DNA of 64,000 bases from contig NZ_CP029190.1 in NCBI RefSeq assembly GCF_008642295.1, positions 2,452,001 through 2,516,000 of the forward strand, in the 5' to 3' direction. The position numbers and the translations under genes were made by a program. The first letter of the stretch is position 1; every line of letters starts with the position of its first letter. Below, one piece after another: positions 20,484-28,531 of this stretch. The notes beneath the pieces are model-generated. The model saw only the letters and a program-made list of their open reading frames with translations, did no database searches and was not told the origin of the DNA. The DNA comes from Streptomyces venezuelae (GTDB taxonomy: Bacteria; Actinomycetota; Actinomycetes; Streptomycetales; Streptomycetaceae).

Positions 20484-21830
20484 TCAGCGCGCCGATCCGG
20501 CCTTCCGTCGGTCGGGGAAGCGCGAACGGGGGCCCACCGCGGTTGCTCCGTTGACGCCCGAGACGCCGCCCGCGAGCACCCGGACCGGCTCGGGCTCCGG
20601 CTCGGGCTCCTGCCCGGCGGCCTCCCGGACGGCCTGTTCCGCAGCGCGCTCGGCGGCCCGCTCGGCGTGCCGGTAGCGGGGCGGGACCAGGCTCTCGGCC
20701 CAGCGCGGGGCCCGGGGGCTGAACCGCGGCAGCAGGAGCAGGACCAGCCCGACCCCGCTCAGGCCGGCGATCACCAGCACGATCCACATCGAGGTCGAAT
20801 TGACCGAGTAGGCCACCGTGCCGAAGGCGATCAGCGCCGACCAGAAGTACATGATCAGAACGGCCCGGCTGTGCGAATGGCCGATTTCCAGCAGCCGGTG
20901 GTGCAGGTGTCCGCGGTCCGCCGCGAACGGCGACTGGCCCTTCCAGGTGCGTCGCACGATGGCCAGCACCAGGTCCGCCACCGGCAGCGCGGTGATCGTC
21001 AGCGGCAGCAGCAGCGGGATGAAGACCGGGAGCATCGCATGGGTCGCGTTCCGCTCACCGCCGGCCCACAGGGCCATTGCGTCGGGGTCCACCTGGCCGG
21101 TGATGGAGATGGCGCCGGCCGCCAGCACCAGGCCGATCAGCATGGAGCCGGAGTCGCCCATGAAGATCCGTGCGGGGTGCATGTTGTGCGGCAGGAAGCC
21201 CAGGCACATGCCCATCAGGATGGCGGCGAAGAGGGTCGCGGGGGCGGCGGCCTCGATGCCGTAGCCGTACCAGATGCGGTAGCCGTACAGGAAGAACGCC
21301 GCGGCGGCGATGCAGACCATGCCGGCCGCGAGTCCGTCCAGACCGTCCACGAAGTTCACCGCGTTGATGGTGATGACCACCAGGGCCACGGTGAGCAGGT
21401 TGCCCTGCCACTGGGTGAGCGAGACCGTGCCGACGAAGGGGATGGGCAGCCACAGGATGGTCAGACCCTGCATGACCATCACACCGGCGGCGATCATCTG
21501 TCCGCCGAGCTTGATCAGGGCGTCGATCTCGAACTTGTCGTCCAGCACGCCGATCAGCCAGATCAGCGCCGCTCCGGAGAGCAGGGCCCGCGGCTCGTTC
21601 GACAGCTCGAAGACCCCGTTGAGGTTCTGCAGGTGGTCGGCGACCAGCAGGCCGGCGCAGAGTCCGCCGAACATGGCGATGCCTCCCAGCCGCGGAGTCG
21701 GTTCCCGGTGCACATCGCGCGCGCGGATCTGCGGCATCGCGCCGACGGCGATCGCGAACTTGCGCACCGGTCCGGTGAGCAGGTAGGTCACCGCCACCGT
21801 GACGCAGAGCGTCAGCAGATATTCACGCAC
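20484..21830 (-). CDS. Undecaprenyl-phosphate sugar-1-phosphate transferase (MraY/WecA/TagO family)
   Basis: Polytopic enzyme that links a UDP-sugar-1-phosphate, probably GlcNAc-1-P, to undecaprenyl phosphate, the first step of wall teichoic acid or other surface glycan assembly. Family motifs are HREPTPRLGG near residue 54, NAVNFVDGLDGLAAG in the middle (Mg-binding Asp pair), and FLPHNMHPARIFMGDSGSM. About 10-11 membrane helices are visible. The C-terminal tail is rich in Glu, Pro and Arg. The GTG at 21828-21830 has GGGGCAG upstream; ATG 21869 would add 13 residues. 448 residues. Confidence 0.92.
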   Translation of the reverse strand: MREYLLTLCVTVAVTYLLTGPVRKFAIAVGAMPQIRARDVHREPTPRLGGIAMFGGLCAGLLVADHLQNLNGVFELSNEPRALLSGAALIWLIGVLDDKFEIDALIKLGGQMIAAGVMVMQGLTILWLPIPFVGTVSLTQWQGNLLTVALVVITINAVNFVDGLDGLAAGMVCIAAAAFFLYGYRIWYGYGIEAAAPATLFAAILMGMCLGFLPHNMHPARIFMGDSGSMLIGLVLAAGAISITGQVDPDAMALWAGGERNATHAMLPVFIPLLLPLTITALPVADLVLAIVRRTWKGQSPFAADRGHLHHRLLEIGHSHSRAVLIMYFWSALIAFGTVAYSVNSTSMWIVLVIAGLSGVGLVLLLLPRFSPRAPRWAESLVPPRYRHAERAAERAAEQAVREAAGQEPEPEPEPVRVLAGGVSGVNGATAVGPRSRFPDRRKAGSAR

Positions 21831-21945
21831 GGGCTGCCCCAGATGTATCGCCGGCCATCTCAGCCCCACACATTAGCTGCGATGTCCCCGGGTTCGAGGA
21901 CGCGAGGGAGCCCACCCCGGTTCCCGTACGTCCTGTTTGGTTGTG

Positions 21946-23178
21946 TTACTCCCCATAAGGGGGAAAGGCCAGTGCAAGCTCTGCCGCCTCCGTACGGGTC
22001 TTTGCCGGGTCCCCGCGCAGTGCGCTGCCGAACAGCCGGGCGATCTCCGTCATCTCCGGCTCCCCCATCCCCTGGGTGGTCACCGCGGCCGTACCGAGCC
22101 GGATGCCGCGCTGGTCCCCGTACGGCAGGGCACAGGTGTCCAGGACCATCCCGGCGGCGGCCAGACGGCCGCGGGCGGCCCGTCCGTCGATGCCCAGGGG
22201 TGCCGGGTCGGCGGTGATGAGGTGGGTGTCGGTGCCGCCGGTGGTGAGGGCGAAGCCCTCCTCGGCCAGGGCCCGGGCGAGGGCCCGGGCATTGCCGACG
22301 ACCCGGTGCGCGTACGAGGCGAAGGCCGGGGTGCCGGCCTCCCCGAAGGCCACCGCCTTGGCGGCGATGGTGTGCATCTGGGCACCGCCCTGGGTGAACG
22401 GGAACACCGCGCGGTCGATCCGCTCGCCGAGCTCGGCGCCGCAGAGGATCATGCCGCCGCGGGGGCCGCGCAGCACCTTGTGGGTGGTCGCGCAGACCAC
22501 GTCGGCGTAGGGCAGCGGGCTGGGGGCGGCCCCGCCGGCGACCAGCCCGATCGGGTGGGCCGCGTCCACGATCAGAAGGGCCCCGACCTCGTCGGCGATC
22601 TCCCGGAAGGCGGAGTACTCCGGGTGCCGGGGGTAGCAGATCGACCCGCAGACGATGGCCTTGGGCCGGTGGCTGTGGGCGAGCTCCTGCACCTGCCGGT
22701 AGTCGATGATCCCGCTCTCGGCGTCCACCCCGTACCCGACGAAGTCGAACCAGCGGCCGGAGAAATTGGCCGGGGAGCCATGGGTGAGGTGTCCGCCGTA
22801 CGGCAGCCCCATCGCGAGGACGGTGTCCCCCGGCTTCAGCAGCGCGGCGTACGCGGCGAGCACGGCGGCCGAGCCGGAGTGCGGCTGAACGTTGGCGTGC
22901 TCGGCACCGAAGAGTGCGCGGGCCCGCTCGACGGCGATCCGCTCGGCCTGGTCGGCGTACTCGCAGCCGCCGTGGTGGCGGGCGCCGGGGTAGCCCTCGG
23001 CGTACTTGTTGGCGAGTACGGAGCCGAGGGCGGCGAGGACCGCGGGGGAGGTGAAGTTCTCGGCGGCGATCAGCTGGAGGGTGCCGGACTGGCGCTGGAG
23101 CTCCCCCGCGAGGACGTCGGCCATCTGCGGGTCCTGGCGGCGCAGGACGTCCGCCGCCGGCTCGGTGGTGACGGTCAT
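21946..23178 (-). CDS. glyA: Serine hydroxymethyltransferase
   Basis: PLP enzyme interconverting serine and glycine with transfer of a one-carbon unit to tetrahydrofolate. Of 410 residues, LIAAENFTSPAVLAALGS, NKYAEGYPGARHHGG and DAAHPIGLVAGG are classic. The PLP lysine is Lys234 in TTHKVLRGPRGG. It is a little more divergent than the usual essential GlyA (DAAHPIGL where most have DMAHxAGL), so it may be a second paralogue. It is preceded by a 240-base gap that holds a copy of the 3' end of the phosphatase-like gene. Confidence 0.94.
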   Translation of the reverse strand: MTVTTEPAADVLRRQDPQMADVLAGELQRQSGTLQLIAAENFTSPAVLAALGSVLANKYAEGYPGARHHGGCEYADQAERIAVERARALFGAEHANVQPHSGSAAVLAAYAALLKPGDTVLAMGLPYGGHLTHGSPANFSGRWFDFVGYGVDAESGIIDYRQVQELAHSHRPKAIVCGSICYPRHPEYSAFREIADEVGALLIVDAAHPIGLVAGGAAPSPLPYADVVCATTHKVLRGPRGGMILCGAELGERIDRAVFPFTQGGAQMHTIAAKAVAFGEAGTPAFASYAHRVVGNARALARALAEEGFALTTGGTDTHLITADPAPLGIDGRAARGRLAAAGMVLDTCALPYGDQRGIRLGTAAVTTQGMGEPEMTEIARLFGSALRGDPAKTRTEAAELALAFPPYGE

Positions 23179-23269
23179 GGCGCGCTCCCGAGCAGTGGGG
23201 GGTACCGGGTACGCCCACTCTAGGTCCGCAACCCCACCACCGCCCGACGGCAGCCCGCCGGGCCGGCTC

Positions 23270-23317
23270 CGCGCTCAGCGGCGCGTCGTGACGCCTGTGA
23301 GGGCGGTGGCCACCGGG
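23270..23317 (-). repeat. Partial duplication of the 3' end of the phosphatase-like gene
   Basis: These 48 bases repeat 23414-23461 with two mismatches. The second copy is the true 3' end of the minus-strand phosphatase-like gene including its stop; this copy lies 144 bases downstream with no gene attached. The intervening sequence is strongly self-complementary (CCGGCCTCCGGCCGG). Confidence 0.85.
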
Positions 23318-23418
23318 ACCTCTCCCTGACGCGCCCCTCGCACCGCTCGGCCCGGGGGCCTCCCGGGCATCGGCCCGCTGCGCCGGCCTCCGGCCGGCGG
23401 GGCTCCCGCCGCGCGCGC

Positions 23419-24051
23419 TCAGCGGCGCGTCGTGACGCCCGTGAGGGCGGTGACCACCGGGTCCAGGGCCTGGCTGATCTCGTCGCCGATCGAGCGGAAG
23501 AAGGTGATCGGCGCCCCGTACGGGTCGTACACCTCGTCCGCGTCGGGGGACGGCGCCAGCAGCCAGCCGCGCAGCGCCGCGGCGGCCCGTACCAGCGCCC
23601 GCGCCCGCTCCGCCATCCCGTCGTCCAGCGGCGGCAGGGTGGCCGGGTCTATGGCGCGGACCAGCCGGGTGAACTCCTTCAGGGTGAAGGTCCGCAGACC
23701 CGCCGAGTGGCCCATCGAGATGACCTGGGCGCGGTGGTCGCGGGTGGCGGTCAGCACCAGGTCGGCGCGTATGACGTGCTCGTCGAGGAGCTCCCGCCCG
23801 GTGAACCCGGAGGCATCGGCGCCGAAGTCGGCCAGCACCGCCGCCGCGTTCGCCTCCATGGGCGCGCCCTCGTGGCCCCAGGTGCCGGCGCTCTCCACGA
23901 TCAGGCCTCCGGTGGAGGCCCCGCCGAGGCGGTCCGCCAGGGCATGCCGCGTCAGCCGCTCGGTGATCGGCGAGCGGCACACGTTGCCGGTGCTGACGTG
24001 GAGTATGCGGAAAGTGTCTCCCCCGGCTATGCCACGCCCCTCAGGGCTCAC
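23419..24051 (-). CDS. Low-molecular-weight phosphatase-like protein with Ser in place of the catalytic Cys
   Basis: Member of the LMW protein-tyrosine phosphatase / arsenate reductase fold. The P-loop reads LHVSTGNVCRSPITERL, where family members have C-x5-R. The nucleophile position is Ser20, while the second Cys25, Arg26 and Ser27 are kept. The general-acid loop DPYG is present (Asp176). Ser20 is read directly from an AGC codon. The protein could be a substrate-trapping pseudophosphatase or use chemistry other than a thiol. 210 residues. The ATG overlaps the Sua5 stop (ATGA, 24048-24051), so it is co-translated in the prfA-prmC-sua5 operon. Confidence 0.88.
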   Translation of the reverse strand: MSPEGRGIAGGDTFRILHVSTGNVCRSPITERLTRHALADRLGGASTGGLIVESAGTWGHEGAPMEANAAAVLADFGADASGFTGRELLDEHVIRADLVLTATRDHRAQVISMGHSAGLRTFTLKEFTRLVRAIDPATLPPLDDGMAERARALVRAAAALRGWLLAPSPDADEVYDPYGAPITFFRSIGDEISQALDPVVTALTGVTTRR

Positions 24052-24695
24052 GGGGCCACCTCGAGGTCGGGTACGACCTCCCGCAGCTGGTCGGCGGTGA
24101 GGGCCCCTTCCCGGAGGAGGACCGGAACCTTGCCGGTGACGTCGACGATGGAGGAGGGCTGGATGCCGGGGGTCGGGCCGCCGTCCAGGTAGACGGAGAC
24201 CGAGTCGCCGAGCATCGCCCGGGCCGCGTCGCAGTCCTCCGGCGCCGGGTGCCCGGTCAGGTTGGCGGAGGACACGGCCATCGGGCCTACCTCGGTGAGC
24301 AGCTCGATGGCCACCGGGTGCAGCGGCATCCGTACGGCGACGGTGCCGCGGGTCTCGCCCAGGTCCCAGGCCAGCGAGGGCTGGTGCCGGGCGACCAGGG
24401 TCAGGGCGCCCGGCCAGAACGCGTCGACGAGCTCCCAGGCCTGCTCGGAGAAGTCGGTGACCAGCCCGTGCAGGGTGTTCGGGGAGCCGATCAGCACCGG
24501 GGTGGGCATGTTGCGGCCACGGCCCTTGGCAGCCAGCAGGTCGCCGACGGCCTCCGCGCTGAAGGCGTCCGCGCCGATCCCGTACAGGGTGTCGGTCGGC
24601 AGCACGACGAGCTCGCCGCGGCGCACGGCCGAGGCCGCTTCACGCAGACCCGTCTTGCGGTCCGTCGCGTCGTTGCAGTCGTATCGCCGGGCCAT
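24048..24695 (-). CDS. L-threonylcarbamoyladenylate synthase (Sua5/YwlC/TsaC)
   Basis: Makes threonylcarbamoyl-AMP from threonine, bicarbonate and ATP for the t6A37 modification of ANN-decoding tRNAs. The YrdC fold is shown by GELVVLPTDTLYGIGADAF near residue 28, the KGRGRNMPTPVLIGS segment (typical K-R-x(2)P region) and VSSANLTGHPAP. 215 residues is the short form without the C-terminal Sua5 domain. It lies between prmC and the phosphatase-like gene, the usual actinobacterial order. Confidence 0.95.
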   Translation of the reverse strand: MARRYDCNDATDRKTGLREAASAVRRGELVVLPTDTLYGIGADAFSAEAVGDLLAAKGRGRNMPTPVLIGSPNTLHGLVTDFSEQAWELVDAFWPGALTLVARHQPSLAWDLGETRGTVAVRMPLHPVAIELLTEVGPMAVSSANLTGHPAPEDCDAARAMLGDSVSVYLDGGPTPGIQPSSIVDVTGKVPVLLREGALTADQLREVVPDLEVAP

Positions 24696-24744
24696 CAGCG
24701 GTTCTCCTCGTGCAGCAGGGGGGTGGGGGGAACGGTCGCGCCGG

Positions 24745-25590
24745 TCACGGCATGGCCTTGCGGGCCGTCGCGAAGCGCGGGCGGTTGTTCAGGTCCGGGT
24801 GGTCGGCGGCGTCGGCCCAGCCCAGCTCCTCGGCGAAGATCCACGGGACCTGCCCGCCCTGGGTGTCGGCGTGCTCGACGACGACAATGCCGCCGGGCCG
24901 CAGCAGCCGGTGCGCGGTGCGCTCGATGCCGCGGATGGTGTCGAGGCCGTCCTCGCCGGAGAACAGCGCCATCTCGGGATCGTGGTCCCGGGCCTCGGGG
25001 GCGACGTACTCCCACTCGGTGAGCGGGATGTACGGCGGGTTGGAGATGACAAGGTCGACCTGGCCGTCCAGCTCGGGCAGGGCGTGCAGCGCATCGCCCT
25101 GGTGGACGGTGACCCGGGAGCCCGCGGCGTTCTTGCGGGTGTACACGAGCGCGTCCTCCGACAGCTCCACCGCGTGCACCCGGGAGCGCGGCACCTCCTG
25201 GGCCATCGCGAGGGCGATGGCGCCGGAGCCCGAGCACAGGTCCACGATCAGCGGCTCGACCACGTCCATGGCCCGGACGGCCTGTATGGCCCAGTCCACC
25301 ACCGACTCGGTCTCCGGGCGCGGCACGAAGACCCCGGGGCCCACCTGGAGCTCCAGGTAGCGGAAGAAGGCCCGCCCGGTGATGTGCTGGAGCGGTTCGC
25401 GGGCCTCGCGGCGGGCAACGGCCTCCCAGTAGCGGGCGTCGAAGTCCGTGTCCTTGACGTGGTGCAGTTCCCCCCGCTTGACGCCGTGCACCCACGCGGC
25501 GAGCTCTTCCGCGTCGAAGCGCGGTGAGGGCACACCGGCGGCGGCCAGCCGCTGGGTGGCCTGTGCCACCTCGGCAAGCAGCAAGTTCAT
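24745..25590 (-). CDS. prmC: Peptide chain release factor N5-glutamine methyltransferase
   Basis: Methylates the Gln of the GGQ motif in release factors, using SAM. The N-terminal substrate-binding helical domain precedes FVPRPETE, the SAM motif [15 protein letters not shown] and the catalytic NPPYIP. 281 residues from the ATG at 25588-25590. Its substrate gene prfA lies 64 bases upstream in the same operon. Confidence 0.97.
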   Translation of the reverse strand: MNLLLAEVAQATQRLAAAGVPSPRFDAEELAAWVHGVKRGELHHVKDTDFDARYWEAVARREAREPLQHITGRAFFRYLELQVGPGVFVPRPETESVVDWAIQAVRAMDVVEPLIVDLCSGSGAIALAMAQEVPRSRVHAVELSEDALVYTRKNAAGSRVTVHQGDALHALPELDGQVDLVISNPPYIPLTEWEYVAPEARDHDPEMALFSGEDGLDTIRGIERTAHRLLRPGGIVVVEHADTQGGQVPWIFAEELGWADAADHPDLNNRPRFATARKAMP

Positions 25591-25654
25591 CTGCTCTGGT
25601 CCTCCGGGCTGCTGTCGTACGGGGGTGTGGAGCGGTCGCTCCTGGTGCCGCGGG

Positions 25655-26734
25655 TTACTGCGCGGCGGCGAGCTTCGCGGCGGAGTCGGCGTCCACGCAG
25701 GCCTGGATGACCGCGTCGAGATCGCCGTCGAGCACCTGGTCCAAGTTGTACGCCTTGAAGCCGACCCGGTGGTCCGAGATCCGGTTTTCCGGGAAGTTGT
25801 AGGTACGGATCTTCTCGGAGCGGTCCACGGTGCGCACCTGGCTGCGTCGGGCGTCGGCGGCCTCCTGCTCGGCGGCCTCCTGGGCGGCGGCCAGCAGGCG
25901 TGACCGCAGGATGCGCATGGCCTGCTCCTTGTTCTGGAGCTGGCTCTTCTCGTTCTGGCAGGAGGCGACCACACCGGTCGGGATGTGCGTGATGCGCACG
26001 GCCGAGTCGGTGGTGTTGACGGACTGGCCGCCGGGGCCGGAGGAGCGGTACACGTCGATGCGGAGGTCGTTGGCGTTGATCTCGACCTCGACCTCCTCGG
26101 CCTCCGGGGTGACGAGCACGCCGGCGGCGGAGGTGTGGATGCGGCCCTGGGACTCGGTGGCGGGGACGCGCTGGACGCGGTGCACTCCGCCCTCGTACTT
26201 CAGCCGGGCCCAGACGCCCTGGCCGGGCTCGGTGGCACCCTGGCCGCCCTTGGTGCGGACGGAGACCTGGACGTCCTTGTAGCCGCCGAGCTCGGACTCG
26301 GTGGCGTCGATGATCTCGGTCTTCCAGCCCACGCGCTCGGCGTAGCGCAGGTACATGCGCAGCAGGTCGCCGGCGAACAGGGCGGACTCGTCGCCGCCGG
26401 CGCCCGCCTTGACCTCCAGCAGGACGTCCTTGTCGTCGCTGGGGTCGCGCGGGACCAGCAGCAGCCGCAGCTTCTCGGTGAGCTCCTCGCGGTGGGCGCT
26501 GAGCTCCTTCACCTCGGCGGCGAAGTCCGGGTCGTCGGCGGCCAGCTCCTTGGCCGTGTCGATGTCCTCGGCCGACTGCTTCCACGCCCGGAAGGTGGCG
26601 ATGATCGGGGTCAGCTCCGCATAGCGCTTGTTGAGCTTGCGGGCGTTGGCCTGATCGGAGTGGACCGACGGGTCGGCGAGCTTCTTCTCAAGGTCGGCGT
26701 GCTCGCCGACCAGTTCCTCGACCGCCTCGAACAT
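25655..26734 (-). CDS. prfA: Peptide chain release factor 1
   Basis: Terminates translation at UAA and UAG. 359 residues with the GGQ loop in [20 protein letters not shown], which contacts the peptidyl-transferase centre and is modified by PrmC. The stop-recognition domain precedes it. The start is [10 protein letters not shown] at 26732-26734; open frame upstream has no support. Confidence 0.98.
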   Translation of the reverse strand: MFEAVEELVGEHADLEKKLADPSVHSDQANARKLNKRYAELTPIIATFRAWKQSAEDIDTAKELAADDPDFAAEVKELSAHREELTEKLRLLLVPRDPSDDKDVLLEVKAGAGGDESALFAGDLLRMYLRYAERVGWKTEIIDATESELGGYKDVQVSVRTKGGQGATEPGQGVWARLKYEGGVHRVQRVPATESQGRIHTSAAGVLVTPEAEEVEVEINANDLRIDVYRSSGPGGQSVNTTDSAVRITHIPTGVVASCQNEKSQLQNKEQAMRILRSRLLAAAQEAAEQEAADARRSQVRTVDRSEKIRTYNFPENRISDHRVGFKAYNLDQVLDGDLDAVIQACVDADSAAKLAAAQ

Positions 26735-26793
26735 CGGGGGCTCCTGGGGTGAAAGTACGAACAAACGGGGCTGCGGGGCTGCGGGACGACAAA

Positions 26794-26846
26794 GGCGCCG
26801 GTCCGGCCGCCCCCGCATGGACAGGGGGCGGCCGGAGACCGGCGCC
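26794..26846 (-). terminator. Hairpin between rpmE and prfA
   Basis: A long GC-rich inverted repeat (GGCGCC ends, stem of about 22 bp with small mismatches, loop near 26815) starts 10 bases after the rpmE stop on the minus strand. It likely terminates rpmE or attenuates read-through into prfA. Confidence 0.8.
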
Positions 26847-26855
26847 GGAGTCGCG

Positions 26856-27074
26856 CTACTTCTTGGCGGCAGCCTTGCCGAAGCGGGCCTCGAAGCGGGC
26901 CACGCGGCCACCGGTGTCGAGGATCTTCTGCTTGCCCGTGTAGAACGGGTGGCACTCGGAGCAGACCTCGGCACGGATGGTGCCCTCGGTCAGGGTGCTA
27001 CGGGTGGTGAACGACGCACCGCAGGTGCAGCTGACCTGGGTCTCGACGTACTCGGGGTGGATCTCGCGCTTCAA
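26856..27074 (-). CDS. rpmE: 50S ribosomal protein L31, zinc-binding form
   Basis: 72-residue ribosomal protein beginning [19 protein letters not shown]. The CTC and CSEC pairs (CxC near residue 16 and CxxC near 37) form the zinc site, which marks this as the C+ form rather than the zinc-free paralogue repressed by Zur. The TTG at 27072-27074 has AGGAG six bases upstream and gives the correct family N-terminus. Confidence 0.97.
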   Translation of the reverse strand: MKREIHPEYVETQVSCTCGASFTTRSTLTEGTIRAEVCSECHPFYTGKQKILDTGGRVARFEARFGKAAAKK

Positions 27075-27267
27075 GGTGTCTCCTAGTTTCGGGAGGGCGC
27101 CGGGTCGCAGGACGCGGAATTGCTCCATGCGTGAACCGGGGCCGACGTACCAGTCTGCCAGGACTGGCCCGCCTGACAAAATTCGAGGACGGTCCGTTCA
27201 ACAGGGTGGGCGGCCGGTGTATTCCCGAGGCCGTCCGGGGCCGATACGGCGCCCCGCACGGCGGCCG

Positions 27268-28368
27268 TCAGCGGACGATCGTGCCCGCGGTGCCCTTGTC
27301 GCCGGCCGAGTTCGCGGTGGCCTCGGCGGGGATCGGAGCATCCTTGAGGAGAGCCTCCCACACCAGACGGGATTCCCTGGTGAGCGGGACCACCCGGTTG
27401 GGGTCGCGGGGGTCCGCGCCCACCGGCAGGGTGATCATCTGGAGGTCGTGGGAGTCGATGCCCCGCAGCCCGGAGGCGAAGCCCATCAGCGACTTCACGT
27501 CGCCGAGCCTGGAGTCCGTGGTGATCGCCTTGGTGGCGGTGTCGGCGAGGTCGAGGAGCTTCTTGGGGTTGTCGAACATCCCGATGCTCTTGACCTGCTT
27601 GATCAGTGCCTTCATAAAGGCCTGCTGGAGCTGTATCCGGCCCAGGTCGCTGCCGTCGCCGACGCTCTTGCGGGTGCGGACCAGCCCGAGGGACTGTTCG
27701 CCGTTGAGCCTGTGGGTGCCGGCCGGCAGGTCGAGGTGGCTGGCATGGTCCTTGATCGGCTTGGTGGTGGTGACCTCGACCCCGCCCAGGTTGTCGACGA
27801 TCTTCTTGAAGCCGGTGAAGTCGACCTCGATGTAGTGGTCCATCCGGATGCCCGACAGCTGCTCGACGGTCTTCACCGCGCAGGCGGCGCCGCCGACGGT
27901 GAAGGACTCGTTGAACATCCGGCGCGGGCCGCCGGGGTCGGTCTTCCCGTCGGAGGTCTTGCAGGAGGGCCGGGTGACCAGGGTGTCCCGTGGGATCGAT
28001 ATGACACTGGCCTTCCGGCGTCCCTCGTAGAGGTGGACGATCATCGCGGTGTCCGAGCGGGCGGAGCCGCCGTCGTCCCGGCCGTACCCGGCGTTTGCGC
28101 CGCCGCGGGAGTCGGAGCCGAGGACCAGGATGTCCAGGGAGCCGTTGTCCACGTCCGCCGGGCGGTCCGTGCCGAGGGCCGCGTCGATGTCGACGCTCTT
28201 CAGGTTCCCGTTGAACTTGACGTAGTAGTAGCCGAGGCCGGCTCCGCCGAGGACCAGCACACCGGCTGCCGTCCACGCCGCGATCGCGACCGCCCGGCGG
28301 CGTTTCGACGGCTTCCGCCGGTGCCCCGCCCCAGCCCGGCGGCCCGGGCTCCTGCTCTCCTCGCTCAT
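27268..28368 (-). CDS. LCP-family (LytR-CpsA-Psr) cell-wall glycopolymer ligase
   Basis: Transfers teichoic acid-like polymers from undecaprenyl pyrophosphate to peptidoglycan. A basic cytoplasmic N-terminus precedes one membrane helix (about residues 26-48). The extracellular LCP domain starts LDILVLGSDSR and includes IVHLYEGRRKASVISIPRDTLV and the SVGDGSDLGRIQLQQAFMKAL arginine region. 366 residues from the ATG at 28366-28368, with GAGGAG just upstream. The WecA/TagO-like transferase in this window could start the same polymer. Confidence 0.93.
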   Translation of the reverse strand: MSEESRSPGRRAGAGHRRKPSKRRRAVAIAAWTAAGVLVLGGAGLGYYYVKFNGNLKSVDIDAALGTDRPADVDNGSLDILVLGSDSRGGANAGYGRDDGGSARSDTAMIVHLYEGRRKASVISIPRDTLVTRPSCKTSDGKTDPGGPRRMFNESFTVGGAACAVKTVEQLSGIRMDHYIEVDFTGFKKIVDNLGGVEVTTTKPIKDHASHLDLPAGTHRLNGEQSLGLVRTRKSVGDGSDLGRIQLQQAFMKALIKQVKSIGMFDNPKKLLDLADTATKAITTDSRLGDVKSLMGFASGLRGIDSHDLQMITLPVGADPRDPNRVVPLTRESRLVWEALLKDAPIPAEATANSAGDKGTAGTIVR

Positions 28369-28477
28369 GCGCTCCTCAGTCCCATCCCGCACCGTATGTC
28401 CGCGTTATTCCCCCCTGTACCCAGACGGCGTACTGCCGCCGTGGGTTCCAGGAGGGTGCGGGGGAGTGCGTCAAAGC

Positions 28478-28512
28478 CGTGTGCCCACCGTGCTGGGCAC
28501 GGTGGGCACACG
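28478..28512 (-). terminator. Perfect 16-bp hairpin after the serine protease gene
   Basis: Arms 28478-28493 and 28497-28512 are perfectly complementary with a three-base loop, 19 bases past the protease stop. Confidence 0.9.
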
Positions 28513-28531
28513 GGTGGAACGGGGCGGGACG

